Assembly: GCA_016715065.1 (NCBI GenBank)
Contig: JADKBN010000028.1
Location: 1 to 64,000, forward strand
Length of the DNA stretch: 64,000 nucleotides
Direction: 5' to 3'
Origin: Fibrobacterota bacterium
GTDB lineage: Bacteria > Fibrobacterota > Fibrobacteria > UBA5070
Position numbers and translations under genes: made by a program. Shown here piece by piece: positions 27,481 through 39,249 of the stretch. The notes beneath the pieces were generated by a model that saw nothing but the letters and a program-made list of their open reading frames with translations, was not told where the DNA came from and searched no databases. The number at the start of each line of letters is the position of its first letter. Positions within the stretch are counted from its first letter, which is position 1.

Positions 27481-29418
<1,938 letters not shown>

Positions 29419-29449
29419 CATGTGATTCCTGTGCTTTCGGGGGGGGCGT

Positions 29450-30100
29450 TCAGATCATGCTGATCGAGACCAAGGCGTAGTATCTGGTGAATCCAAAGGT
29501 CAAATCCCGACCCATCTTCGCTTCAAAGGCAATTGGGGAGATACCCCAGAACTCTTTTCTCATCGCCAACACCGCGCCAGCGCCAACTTCCAAATATCCC
29601 ACGGACCCTTCGGTGATCGGATCCGGAACGAAGTCAAAAGGCATCGATGAGTAATCTCCAATCATTTCGTTCCTGGCAAAGTACTGGAAAGATCCGATTC
29701 GCAGCCAATTCCATGCAGTGGCATGCTCGATCAGCGCGGTTCCGCCGCTGACTCCAGATAGGCTTGTGCCAAGCCAGTTCATCGATCCAAAATGATCACC
29801 AAGGTACCCGCCTGTCAGCGCCGCTGAAACAGGGAGAGCCACTTGGCCTCCAATCCTCCATCGGTCTCCAAATGTCGCGCCTATTGACTCTCCAAACCCG
29901 TAATCTTCGGCATTGTAGGGTCCACGGAACGAGTGTTCAGCCTGGGAAATTTTCTTCGGATCGAATCCAGCCAACGTGGCTGTAATGCCGGGGCTCTGCA
30001 TGAATCCAGCCACGCTGGGCATTTGTCCCGCACAACCAGACAGGCTGACGAATGCCACCCCTGTAAGCCAAAGTCCAATGCTGCAACGAAATGTCGACAT
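29450..30100 (-). CDS. Lipoprotein of unknown function
   Basis: A 216-residue protein with a lipoprotein signal (GVAFVSLSGCAG). The mature part contains Gly- and aromatic-rich segments (GDRWRIGGQVALPVSAALTG, VGYLEVGAGAVLAM) and ends FTRYYALVSISMI, which suggests a small outer-membrane-associated beta structure. ATG 30100 is chosen for its signal peptide and the GGAGG ribosome-binding site just upstream. It converges on groEL and diverges from the broken Fic gene. Family not recognised. Confidence 0.6.
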   Translation of the reverse strand: MSTFRCSIGLWLTGVAFVSLSGCAGQMPSVAGFMQSPGITATLAGFDPKKISQAEHSFRGPYNAEDYGFGESIGATFGDRWRIGGQVALPVSAALTGGYLGDHFGSMNWLGTSLSGVSGGTALIEHATAWNWLRIGSFQYFARNEMIGDYSSMPFDFVPDPITEGSVGYLEVGAGAVLAMRKEFWGISPIAFEAKMGRDLTFGFTRYYALVSISMI

Positions 30101-30209
30101 TCGGGCCTCCTCGACAATCTTTGGAAAGCAATCGGTGTGCCGTGACCCACGCCGAAGAAAATGCCCAGGCAAAACCAGGGCTTGCAGGCTGTTTACTGCA
30201 TCGGCGGCA

Positions 30210-31343
30210 ATGCCCCTTTCCGCTCACACCATCATCACTTTCCCGCTCGAGAAGGGGCGTACGGCGGAGAAGGCATTTTTGCCCCATCCAATTCCGCCCA
30301 CCCCGGCGCTTTTGATCGACTCGGGGCTGCAGGCGCGCTTGGAGGAAGCGAACCTGGCGTTGGGTCGGCTGGATGCGGTGAGCACTCTTCTTCCCGATGC
30401 GCGATTGTTTCTCTACAGCTATGTGCGCGTGGAAGCGGTGATGTCCTCGCGAATCGAAGGGACGCAGTCGTCACTTTCTGACTTGATGCTCTACGAAATG
30501 GAGTCCGTACCCGGCGTGCCCATCGACGATGTGCAGGAAGTCTCGTGCTACGTGAAGGCCCTGGAGCTGGGGATGCAAAGGTTGCGCGAGGGCATGCCTC
30601 TGAGCCGCCGCCCTGATGACCTCGGGCAGAGGGGAAAATCGCCAACCCGGCGAATTCCGTCAGAGCCGGGTTTGGCTGGGAGGACACCGCCCCGACGAGG
30701 CCGTGTTCGTGCCGCCTCCAGACGCACAGGTTCCGGATGCGTTTGCCGCGATGGAGCGATTCCTGAACGATGTGGATGGTACGACCGCGCCGCTTCTGAA
30801 AGCGGCGCTGGCCCATGTGCAGTTCGAGACCATCCATCCCTTCCGGGACGGGAACGGGCGACTGGGCCGCTTGCTGATCGGATTGATCCTCGCCGAGGCG
30901 GGAGTGTTGCGCGAGCCGTTGCTGTACGTGTCGGTGTTCTTCAAGCGGCATCGACGCACCAATTACGAACTTCTCCAGAAGGTGCGCACCACGGGCGATT
31001 GGGAGAGGTGGATCGGATTCTTCGCCGATGCGGTTTTCCAGACCGCGACCCAGGCGGTGCAAACGGGTCAAAACCTGTCTGAACTCCATCGGTCGGACAA
31101 GGAGCGCCTGGCCCCCTTGGGACGCACCGGGGGTCGGCGGCCAAGGTGCTGGATGCGTTGGCGGCGCGACCCATCTCGAACATCGCCTCGCTCGTGAAGG
31201 TGGCCGCAATCACGCCGGCCACGGCCGGCAAGGTGATGGAAGCGCTCCAAACGCTCGGTCTGGTCCGCGAACTCACCGGTCAAAAGCGAAACCGCGTGTT
31301 CGCCTATTCGGCCTATATCGATCTCTTGAACCAGGAGCCCTGA
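30210..31343 (+). pseudogene. Fic/DOC-family AMPylase-like protein gene, frameshifted and partly deleted
   Basis: Three frames together give a Fic-family protein. The N-terminal part (PDARLFLYSYVRVEAVMSSRIEGTQ, with the family's SSxIEGT motif) is in frame one. The core, with GENRQPGEFR and the intact active-site motif HPFRDGNGRLGR, is in frame two from about 30616. The C-terminal winged-helix-like end (LDALAARPISNIASL) is in frame three from about 31146. The first junction lacks roughly 15 residues expected after MPLSRR. The second is a run of five Gs (31129-31133) where six would restore GRTGGSAAKVLDAL. Such proteins usually transfer AMP to a target. As written the gene cannot make an intact product. 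Confidence 0.8.
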
Positions 31344-31390
31344 TTTACAAAGACGAAAACCGTCCTGAAGAAGCATTGCGCGGAGAATCC

Positions 31391-32058
31391 CATGAAACGT
31401 CCAAAGACCGCAGCCGCCCACGAGATGGGGAAGTGGCTTTCCAGCCTGAAGTGTTCGCAGTCCATGGTCTGGCGAGGTCCTGGCGCGGCTCGAAGGGTGG
31501 AGCAGGAGCATAGAAGACTCACGTGACGGATGCGATCTGCTGCTTCGGTTCTTCGCGGGCGACGAGACCCTGTTCACGCACTGCGACGATTCCAACGGCT
31601 ACCTGGGCGATCTTTTCCGGTCGGAGGCGAAAGCTCTGTTTGTGGGGTTCGCCAAGAATTGTCCGGAGAATGAGTGGATCGTCACGGAACTTTTCAAGCT
31701 GCTGGGGGACGACGGCTACGGCGTGCGCGACACGCTTCTGGAAGGGGCTTGCGCGTATCTTCCCGAGGCTGCGCTGCGGTCTTTGGTGGAGCTTTGCCAG
31801 AAGGCTTCCCAATCAGAAGGCGACGAGGGCCGCAAGCGACATTGGCTGATCTTCGTGGAGCTGCTGGCGAAGGAGCTCAAGGATCCGGCCCTGTTCGAGC
31901 AGACTCGCATGAGTTCGTGGGGCAAGCTCAATCCCGCGGCCCACCTGCGCCTTTCTCATCTCCTCCAGGAGCCTCGTCGTCTCCGACCGCCTGGTCCGTG
32001 CACCATTCCTCCACCTTGCCGGCAAGATGGTAGATGCTCTGCACAAAAGGAAACTTGA
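31391..32058 (+). pseudogene. Eroded gene, DUF6880-like remnant
   Basis: Coding-like sequence in at least two frames. One begins MKRPKTAAAHEMGKWLSSL at 31391. Another carries GCDLLLRFFAGDETLFTHCDDSN with GYLGDLFR and continues through ENEWIVTELFKLLGDDGYGVRD to HLRLSHLLQE. The CDDSNGYLGDLFR pattern resembles helical-repeat proteins of the DUF6880 kind; that family call is from memory and weak. No frame spans the whole stretch, and the last ~30 residues look non-coding. It lies directly after the broken Fic gene, so the two mark a decaying segment. Confidence 0.45.
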
Positions 32059-32087
32059 ATCAGTGGGCCATGGGATTCAGACTCCCC

Positions 32088-32957
32088 TCAGTCCTCCTCC
32101 GCCTCCAGCATCTTCTTGGTCTCCAAAAGCGCGTTGCGACGCTCCTTGCCGACCTCGGGGAACTTGAGGTCCATCTCCTCCAAAGTTCTCACCACGATGT
32201 GGGCCACGGCCATGCGCGAAAACCATTTGTTGTCGGCGGGGATCACATACCAGGGAGCGCGTTCGGTGCTCGTCCAGGAGAGCACATCCTCGTAGGCGTC
32301 CTGGTACTCGTCCCAGTGGCCGCGTTCGGTGGCGTCGGAGGGACTCATCTTCCAGTTCTTTTCCGGCTTGTCGATGCGGTCCAGGAAGCGTTTCTTCTGC
32401 TCGTCGCGCGAAACGTTCAGGAAGAACTTGATCACCTTGGTGCCGTTGCGCGAAAGGTGCTTCTCGAAATCCGTGATGCTCTCGGCGCGTTGTTTCCAAA
32501 TTTTGTCCGTCACCAGCTCCGTCGGAACTTGCTGTTTTTCCAGGATGTTGGGGTGCACCCGCACCACCAGCATCTCTTCGTACCAACTGCGGTTGAAGAT
32601 CCCGATACGACCCCGTTCGGGCAGGTGCTTCTGGCAGCGCCACAGGAAATCGTGGTCCAGGTCCTCCGCCGAGGGGGCCTTGAAGCTCGCCACTTGGCAG
32701 CCCTGGGGATTCACCCCGGACATCACGTGCTTGATGGCCCCGTCCTTGCCCGCGGCGTCCATGGCCTGGAACATCAGCAGAAGCGACCACCGGTCCTGTG
32801 CGTAGAGGATTTCCTGGAGCTCGGCGAGCCGTTCCACATCCTTGGCGAGTTTTTCTTCCGCCGCATCCTTGTTCTTCCAGCCGAGGGTATCGGAAGGATC
32901 GTGGTCCTTGAGGCGGACTTTGCGGTCGGGGCGGATGCGGAACTTTTCGGTCTTCAT
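32088..32957 (-). CDS. ppk2: PPK2-family polyphosphate:nucleotide phosphotransferase
   Basis: A 289-residue PPK2 kinase that moves phosphate between polyphosphate and nucleoside mono- or diphosphates. Walker A is in FQAMDAAGKDGAIKH. The family motif NRSWYEEMLVVRVHP and the lid residues RDEQKKRFLDRI follow. Length and motifs fit the single-domain class often active on AMP and ADP, but nucleotide preference cannot be read reliably. It is cytoplasmic. It is transcribed away from the arabinofuranosidase gene, with 348 bp between the two starts. Confidence 0.9.
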   Translation of the reverse strand: MKTEKFRIRPDRKVRLKDHDPSDTLGWKNKDAAEEKLAKDVERLAELQEILYAQDRWSLLLMFQAMDAAGKDGAIKHVMSGVNPQGCQVASFKAPSAEDLDHDFLWRCQKHLPERGRIGIFNRSWYEEMLVVRVHPNILEKQQVPTELVTDKIWKQRAESITDFEKHLSRNGTKVIKFFLNVSRDEQKKRFLDRIDKPEKNWKMSPSDATERGHWDEYQDAYEDVLSWTSTERAPWYVIPADNKWFSRMAVAHIVVRTLEEMDLKFPEVGKERRNALLETKKMLEAEED

Positions 32958-33305
32958 GGGAGCAGCTCCTCGACCAGCGGGGCTGGCGGGTTGTGGGGAA
33001 CGTGGATGTGGAGTGATGAAACAAAGGTTGCATTTCCGGGGGGGATCCTGCCAGAGGATTGGCTTTGCATTTCCCGCCCTGGACCTTGATCAAATGCCCC
33101 GAAACCCCGAAATCTGCCGAATTTCGCGTTTCACCTTTTCCGGAACCGGTCATGTTTGGTCTCCGCCCCGTTTCTGCGAAGAGACAGGCCGGCTTTCGAT
33201 TACCACCAAGTGCGCGTTTGGACGCATCCTTACTCACGTAGCAGAAGCGGGAGCTTGAAACCATATTTGACTTCTGCTGAATCGCTTCAGAAGGAGGCTG
33301 TGCTC
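32958..33305. other. Divergent intergenic region, no gene seen
   Basis: These 348 bp separate ppk2 from the glycosidase gene and should hold both promoters. No convincing -10/-35 pair, RNA motif or repeat was identified. The only clear signal is the AGGAGG ribosome-binding site of the glycosidase at 33292-33297. Confidence 0.5.
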
Positions 33306-35957
33306 ATGATATCCACACAAACCAAGGCGATCTTCGCGGCTCTCGTCGCCGCGAGCGCCACACCATCGTGGAGCGCGTTGTTCGCTCCGGTCGGGGCGGC
33401 CGCCCCGAAGGAAGCCAAGAAGGCGGCGTCCGTGTTCGCCGACGACTGGCTGGACCTGGACGAGAAGATGGACGGACCCACCAAGGCCCAGCTGAAACTG
33501 GACGATGCCGTGGTCGGGTCGTTTTTCATCGACGAGATCCCCACCGGGGGGCCGTTCTCGTATGTCTATGGCGGTAAGACCGTTTCCAAGGAAGTTCCCA
33601 GCTCCACCTCGGGCAACAAGGGGATCTTCGCGACCTACATCGACAACGACTGGTCGGGCGTGAGCTTGTCGGTGGGTGTTTCCAAGTTCCTGGACATCGC
33701 GCCATACCGCAAGACGGGCACCCTGACGTTTTGGATCAAGGCGGGTCCTGATTCCAAGAAGTTCTTCATAGGGCTTCTGGACAACCAGGGCAAGGATGCC
33801 TCCGGAAACGACAAGAAGGTCCAGACCAAGGTCGTCGGAGACGGCTACGTGGTGTTCAAGGACGGCGAATGGAGCCAGGTGCGCATTCCGCTCAAGGCGT
33901 TCATCGACGACGGCGTGTATTGGGATGCCAAAGCCGGCAAGGAAGTGCCCAGCAAGGTCGACTGGAGCAAGATCCAGGAGTTCCGCCTTTCCATCGGGCG
34001 CGACGAAAACAAGGTGGGCAAGGGCAAGCCGGTGATCTTCTATCTGGACCAGATCCAGGTCACCAAGACGGCGCTGGGCATCTACGATCCCGACGCCTAC
34101 TGGGACTCCTTCAAGTCGGACGTGGCGGATTTGGTGGTCGACGACTTCTCGCGCACCGCCGGAGCCTGGAAGAGCGCCAACGGCACCACCGCCTCCATCA
34201 AGGTGGCGGTGGGCGACTTCCCCAAGCCTCCTCCGGCGGGACTTTCCGGGAAGTCGATCAAGGTCGACTTCAAGCCCGGTGATTGGTACGACTTCTTCGT
34301 GCGCGCCGAAGACGCCAAGGGACTGGCGACCGACTACTCCAAGCACTACGCGATGAGCTTCTGGTTGTACACCGACAAGTCCTACCAGTCGATCGACGTG
34401 ACCATCCAGGACAAGGGTGCGGAATATTTCATCACCAAGGTGGGTGCCACCCGCGGCTGGAACCAGGTCCTGGTTCCGTTCCGCAACTTCTCCAAGTTCC
34501 CCTACTACCAGCCTCCCCAGGCGGTCCAGAACAACAAGCTCGATCTGGACGGCGTGGTGCAGCTGGGCTTCAAGCCCGGCGGCGACATCCCGGGAACGCT
34601 CTGGGTGGGCGGCATCAAGGTGACCAACGCTCGCGAGATCAAAAAGGATGCCGCTCCCGCGGAACTGGCCGCGATCTTCCAGGCCAACCCGGCAAAATCC
34701 GTCCAGGCGATCCCCGACATCTACGGCGTGAACGTGGGACTTTGGGCTCCCGAGCTGATCGAGGCGGCTTCGTTGTCCGTCCAGAAGTCGATGGCTCTGG
34801 GAGTGGTGCGTTATCCGGGCGGACTGCGCTCAGACGAAGAGGACTGGAAGAAGACCATCGAGAAGAAGGACTTCCATGTGGATACCGACGAGTTCCTCGA
34901 CTGGGCGCTGCAAGCGGGCGTCAAGCCGATGTTCACCGCCAACGTGGGCGATGGAACTCCGGCGATGGCCGCCGAATGGGTGAAGTACGTGAACAAGACC
35001 CGCACCAAGGGGCCCAAGGTCCAGCTGTGGGAGATCGGAAACGAGGTCTACGGCAACTGGCACAAGTACTACGACAAGTGGGGCAAGGACGGCGGCGTCG
35101 CCTACGGCAAGGCCGTGCGCGAATTCGTGAAGGCCATGAAGGCGGCCGATCCCACCATCAAGATCACCGCGGTCTGGATGCTCAACGGCACCTGGAACAA
35201 GGAAGTGTTCAAGCAGGTCGCCGACGTGGTGGACGGCGTGAACGTGCACCATTACGCGCAGGGCGCCAATTCCGAAAACGACCTGGGCGTTCTGGCCGTG
35301 AGCTCCGAAGCCGACGAGCTCATGCGCGACGTGCGCAAGCAGGTGGAAGAACTGGGCGTGAAGGGCAAGAAGTACGAGATCTGGCTCACGGAGTGGAACT
35401 CGGTCGACTTCAACCCGGGACCGCAGATTCTGTCGCATGTGGAAGGCGTGTTCGTCGCCGACTATCTTGGTCACCTTGCCCAGAGCCCCATCCAGGTGGC
35501 CAACCTCTGGGCGTTGTACAACGGCCGCGACAAGCGCATGGGCGACTACGGAATGCTTTCCACCTCCGCCGATCCGCAAGGCCAGAACGCCAAGCGTCCT
35601 GCCTACTTCGCGTTCGGCATGCTGGCCAATGCGCTGACCGGCACCTTGCTGGATGGAAAGTCCAACCAGGAGAACCTCTCCAGCTGGATTTCCAAGCGCG
35701 CCGATGGCAAGACGTCCATCGTGTTCGTCAACAAGAGCGCGGAAACCGACTTCAAGACCACCTTGAAGGTTCCCGGACTCAAGGGCGAAGCCACCGTGAG
35801 CATCCTGACCAAGGAGAACTCCGGCGGCCTGAAGACCCAGGAAGCCACCGGCGCCACCTACGACCAGTCGGGTCCGAGCGTGGAGAAGAAGTCGGTCAAG
35901 GATGGCGACGTGATCACGGTGCCCAAGCACGCGATCCTGACCATCGTGTTCAAATAG
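33306..35957 (+). CDS. Secreted alpha-L-arabinofuranosidase-like glycosidase (GH51/GH39-like) with tandem binding modules
   Basis: An 883-residue exported enzyme. A signal peptide covers about residues 1-24. Two tandem beta-sandwich modules resembling CBM11 or related domains follow at about 40-280 and 285-480. A TIM-barrel catalytic domain (about 490-800) has WEIGNEVYGNW, its Glu near 580 as acid/base, and IWLTEWNSVDF, its Glu near 695 as nucleophile, the clan GH-A pattern of GH51/GH39 enzymes. A C-terminal beta domain follows. Likely substrates are arabinose- or xylose-bearing plant polysaccharides, but activity is inferred. An AGGAGG site precedes the ATG and a strong terminator follows the stop. 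Confidence 0.82.
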   Translation: MISTQTKAIFAALVAASATPSWSALFAPVGAAAPKEAKKAASVFADDWLDLDEKMDGPTKAQLKLDDAVVGSFFIDEIPTGGPFSYVYGGKTVSKEVPSSTSGNKGIFATYIDNDWSGVSLSVGVSKFLDIAPYRKTGTLTFWIKAGPDSKKFFIGLLDNQGKDASGNDKKVQTKVVGDGYVVFKDGEWSQVRIPLKAFIDDGVYWDAKAGKEVPSKVDWSKIQEFRLSIGRDENKVGKGKPVIFYLDQIQVTKTALGIYDPDAYWDSFKSDVADLVVDDFSRTAGAWKSANGTTASIKVAVGDFPKPPPAGLSGKSIKVDFKPGDWYDFFVRAEDAKGLATDYSKHYAMSFWLYTDKSYQSIDVTIQDKGAEYFITKVGATRGWNQVLVPFRNFSKFPYYQPPQAVQNNKLDLDGVVQLGFKPGGDIPGTLWVGGIKVTNAREIKKDAAPAELAAIFQANPAKSVQAIPDIYGVNVGLWAPELIEAASLSVQKSMALGVVRYPGGLRSDEEDWKKTIEKKDFHVDTDEFLDWALQAGVKPMFTANVGDGTPAMAAEWVKYVNKTRTKGPKVQLWEIGNEVYGNWHKYYDKWGKDGGVAYGKAVREFVKAMKAADPTIKITAVWMLNGTWNKEVFKQVADVVDGVNVHHYAQGANSENDLGVLAVSSEADELMRDVRKQVEELGVKGKKYEIWLTEWNSVDFNPGPQILSHVEGVFVADYLGHLAQSPIQVANLWALYNGRDKRMGDYGMLSTSADPQGQNAKRPAYFAFGMLANALTGTLLDGKSNQENLSSWISKRADGKTSIVFVNKSAETDFKTTLKVPGLKGEATVSILTKENSGGLKTQEATGATYDQSGPSVEKKSVKDGDVITVPKHAILTIVFK

Positions 35958-36029
35958 GACGCGTCGATCCGCCGAAGGGCGGATGAACTCCTTCGTGGGG
36001 AACGGTCGCCACCGTTCCCACAGAATCCG

Positions 36030-36056
36030 GCCCCGGGCGCAAGCCCGGGGCTTTTT
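36030..36056 (+). terminator. Intrinsic terminator after the glycosidase gene
   Basis: CCCCGGGC (36031-36038), loop GCAA, GCCCGGGG (36043-36050), with a flanking G-C pair and a TTTTT tract at 36052-36056. It lies 73 bp after the glycosidase stop and abuts the end of the convergent M6 protease gene. A second hairpin without a T tract lies at about 35996-36022. Confidence 0.88.
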
Positions 36057-38845
36057 CATCTGGCCAGCGGAACCTTGCGCGTTTCCACCCGGTCGGTCAT
36101 CCGTACGCGCACCAGCACCATGCTGGCCCCCGAGCGCGAAAGCAAACGCACGTTCGGGACCTCGCGCATGGAAGCGGCCGCAACGGATCCCTGCACGTGC
36201 CCCATCAGGTCCAGCACTTCCACGGAAATGGGGCCCATGTACCCCGATGGCGGTGCCACTTCCACCATCCGACCTTCGGCGCGCACGGAAAGACCAGATT
36301 CTGTCCATATGGGGTCTTTCGCGGACACCGGCTCGGCCACGTCCTGGGGCAACAATCCCAAGGAGCTGTCGTTGGCCAGGGAAGCCAGTCCGAGCGGAGA
36401 CAACGGCCCGCCGGGCGCGGCCATCTTGAACTCCAGCCAGGGGTTCCACGCATGCTGGTAGAATTCCAGCTGGACGCGATGGTATCCCGGCCAAAGGGGG
36501 ATGGTGGAGACCAGCGTGCGCGCGGCATGGCTCCCGTCGTTTTCCACCAGGGTGGTTCCGTCCAGCACCAAACGGCTGCCATCGGTGGATCCCAGCGAGA
36601 AGACGTAGGTCCCGAGTCTGTCCACCTTGATCCAGCCTTTCAGGACCATCGCCCAATCCTGGGCGCGGGTGGCGCCTGCGGAGGCGAGGTTGACGGAACC
36701 TGTCAATCCGGTGCGCACGGGCGGGAGAGCGGAGAAGTCCGGGAGGGAAGTCCAGGTCCCTTCGTAGTAGGCGCTGCGCAGCCCGCGGGAGGTCATCGGC
36801 AACGTGGCCGCGTCCGAGGCGTACATGCCGTATTCTTCGGAAGTCCAGGCCGACGCGGGGATGGCCCCGCCAGGAAGGCCCGGTCCGGCCGCCGAGAGCG
36901 TAAACTGGGGTGTTCCCGCCCCGTGCACATACAACGCCCGGAACACATGGGCTCCTTGGGCGAGACCCAACACGAACGTTTTCGATCCGCCCGCCGGGAG
37001 GTCCGCGCGCAAGGTGGTGTCCAGGAAGACCCGCGCTGGGCCATCGGAAGTTGCCGTGAAGCTGTAGTTGCCCGCCTGGGGGGCATTGAAATATCCGTCG
37101 TAGGCCAAGGCGTAGTCGGTGGCTCGTCCGCTGGGAAAGGTCGACGAAATGGTGCTTGCCGTCCCCTTTTTCAGGAAGGAGGTCAACGTGAAGGTGGGCA
37201 CCGAAGGCCATGTCCCCTCGGCATAACCCACAGCCAGGCCCGCGATGGGATTGTGGGGCAGGGCAGCCCTGGCCTGGGCCAGGACCCCGCCGCCGTTCCA
37301 GGCCAAGGTCATGGTGTCGGACACCGGCCCGATGCCGGCGAGCTTGAAGTTGGAAGCGGTGTTGTTCCACCAGGCGGAGCTGGGGTTGGTGGTGGCGTCG
37401 AAGGTCTCGAGGTGACCAGCATGGAACAGATCGCCCGGACCCGTCGCCTTTCCTCGCTCCAGATCCAGTTTGCCGTCGGCCTGGACCAGCGACACCAGGT
37501 AGTGGCCAGCCGGAGAGCTTTGACGGAAACTGTTCGATCCGTTTTCGTCGATGTGCCAGACCATCAGGCCCTCGTCGGGAAGCAACAAGTTCCGGCCCTT
37601 GCGGATACGGGATTCCACGTACCAGTGTTCCCTGGGGTTTGTCGGGTTGTCCATGCGCAGGTTGCGATTGGCATTGGAGGGCAGCTTGAAGCTGGTCCCG
37701 ATGGGCAGACCTTCCAGGCGGGTGGTGGAATCCCATCCGGCCTGGTCGCGAAGCCAGGCGTTGGGCGGCACCGGGTTGTAGGGGTTGGCCGAGGACATCA
37801 AGTCGTAGCCACCGGTTCCCTGCGAAGCTCCAGAATAATCGTAGAGGTCGGGCCAGCCCATCACCATGTGGCCGTTTTCATGGCAGATAACGCCGATCGC
37901 CGGCGCCGAACCGATATTGGAAAGTTCATAGACGCCAAAGCGACGGCCTCCGTGGCTCACCCCCTGCATCCAGTTCATGTGCGGCCAGATTCCACGTGCC
38001 CAGCCCGCCCTGGGAACGCCCGCGTACAGGATGTTCAGGGCCAGCACGTTGCCTTGGGCGTCGGTGGTCAGTTGCGAGAAGTCGAACCCTCGCGCGGAAA
38101 CGGCCGCCAGCGCTTCCTGGACAAGTTCCGTCCCACGGGCGCCGAAGGGGATGGTCGGATCGTCGTAGTAGGACTTGGGCTTGGACAGTCGGACGTAGGG
38201 CGCCACGACGTTCGAGTACAGGAGCTTGCCGTCGGAGATGTCGGAGAAGAAGTCGCGCACCGATCCGTTGTTTCCGAATCCGGTGTAGTCCTGGCCGTTC
38301 AGGAGATGGAACAGCTCCAGGGTGGGGATGGTGGCGACCTGGTCGGAAAAGTCGACCAGGATGGTCAGGCCCGTCACATGACGCACACCGCCTGTCGACG
38401 TCTCGGCGGCCTCGCGGGAATCGGGGATGTCAGAAATTGACGTATTGTTGGCTGGCGCCCACCGGTGGAGGGCATCCCAATTCGCTTTCACTTGGGCGTT
38501 CCGGGCGGCTTGGGAAATGTCCAGGTCGGCCACCGCGTTGGAGCGTCGCGCGGCCGGACCTCCGGAACTGGCGACCGTCCCGGTGTAGATGGAGCCCGTG
38601 GGAAGGAAGGCGGAGGAGTCCTCGGCCACGCTTGCGTATCGGATCCAGCCGGCGGGGTCGCGGACCAGGGCGCGGCCGTCCAGGGACTGGACTTTCTGGT
38701 AGTACTCGTCGCCCCAGATCCGAACGGGAACCAACGATCCATCGGGCTGGGACAGGTCCATCTGGTCTCCCCACACGGGGGCGGCGATGGCAGGAGTGGA
38801 GCTGGCGAACAAGATCGCCATGGTGCAAAGAAGGACTCGGCGCAT
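36056..38845 (-). CDS. Secreted M6-family metalloprotease with two PA14-like modules and T9SS-like tail
   Basis: A 929-residue exported protein. Signal peptide MRRVLLCTMAILFASSTPAIAA. The N-terminal protease region has the zinc motif HENGHMVMGWPD near residue 320, the HExGHxxxGxxD pattern of M6 (immune inhibitor A-type) proteases, followed by YDLMSS. Two PA14-like carbohydrate-binding modules start near residues 545 (GYAEGTWPSVP) and 695 (SAYYEGTWTSLP). The C-terminus carries ISVEVLDLMGHVQG and ends RKVPLAR, like the tails of the VIT and GH16 proteins. Expected role: extracellular protein degradation or processing at the cell surface. ATG 38845 is chosen for the signal peptide. Confidence 0.85.
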   Translation of the reverse strand: MRRVLLCTMAILFASSTPAIAAPVWGDQMDLSQPDGSLVPVRIWGDEYYQKVQSLDGRALVRDPAGWIRYASVAEDSSAFLPTGSIYTGTVASSGGPAARRSNAVADLDISQAARNAQVKANWDALHRWAPANNTSISDIPDSREAAETSTGGVRHVTGLTILVDFSDQVATIPTLELFHLLNGQDYTGFGNNGSVRDFFSDISDGKLLYSNVVAPYVRLSKPKSYYDDPTIPFGARGTELVQEALAAVSARGFDFSQLTTDAQGNVLALNILYAGVPRAGWARGIWPHMNWMQGVSHGGRRFGVYELSNIGSAPAIGVICHENGHMVMGWPDLYDYSGASQGTGGYDLMSSANPYNPVPPNAWLRDQAGWDSTTRLEGLPIGTSFKLPSNANRNLRMDNPTNPREHWYVESRIRKGRNLLLPDEGLMVWHIDENGSNSFRQSSPAGHYLVSLVQADGKLDLERGKATGPGDLFHAGHLETFDATTNPSSAWWNNTASNFKLAGIGPVSDTMTLAWNGGGVLAQARAALPHNPIAGLAVGYAEGTWPSVPTFTLTSFLKKGTASTISSTFPSGRATDYALAYDGYFNAPQAGNYSFTATSDGPARVFLDTTLRADLPAGGSKTFVLGLAQGAHVFRALYVHGAGTPQFTLSAAGPGLPGGAIPASAWTSEEYGMYASDAATLPMTSRGLRSAYYEGTWTSLPDFSALPPVRTGLTGSVNLASAGATRAQDWAMVLKGWIKVDRLGTYVFSLGSTDGSRLVLDGTTLVENDGSHAARTLVSTIPLWPGYHRVQLEFYQHAWNPWLEFKMAAPGGPLSPLGLASLANDSSLGLLPQDVAEPVSAKDPIWTESGLSVRAEGRMVEVAPPSGYMGPISVEVLDLMGHVQGSVAAASMREVPNVRLLSRSGASMVLVRVRMTDRVETRKVPLAR

Positions 38846-39249
38846 GGATTCTCTCCAGGGTTTCGCATGCCGGCCGTGTTGTGGCCGGGTTTCCCTCGAT
38901 TCGAATTCGACCATCCGCCCCAGTCCGTCCTCGCGTTCCCGGGTATGTACCCGGCTGAACCCCATCGAAGGACAACCCCTGAGGAGCGCACCCCGGCATC
39001 ACGCGCCGCCCGGTGCACAACAAACAGACCTTTAACCTACAGCCTGAAAGGACACAGCGCAACACCCTCCCGGTTTCCAACCCGAACACGGAAACCGGGG
39101 CTCGTATGGGCCGGGCGAGGCTTTGAACCGGGCTGGTCCGCCCGGCACCCGGCCACCGGAGCGGAAAGGCGCGAATCGAACCTCTAGATGGTTCAGGGGC
39201 GTCCTCCGAATCCGTGTGAAAACCGGCACCTCGTACGCCGGCCGCAGTC
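38846..39249. other. Intergenic region with hairpins, no gene seen
   Basis: These 404 bp lie upstream of the M6 protease gene and downstream of trpB2, both leftward. A 10-bp stem (CCCGGTTTCC at 39069-39078, GGAAACCGGG at 39090-39099) and a GC-rich stem (GCCGGGCG...CGCCCGGC, about 39110-39145) are present. Neither has a T tract. They may end trpB2 transcription by another mechanism or act at the RNA level. A tRNA-like patch near 39175 does not fold. Confidence 0.5.

Noticed and set aside
34830..37736. 968-codon minus-strand open frame across the glycosidase 3' end and into the M6 protease
   Set aside because: It is a frame shadow of two well-supported genes and contains antisense of conserved catalytic motifs.
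39150..39215. tRNA-like sequence (GGTTCGATTC on the minus strand)
   Set aside because: The T-arm stem does not pair and no acceptor or anticodon arm can be built.
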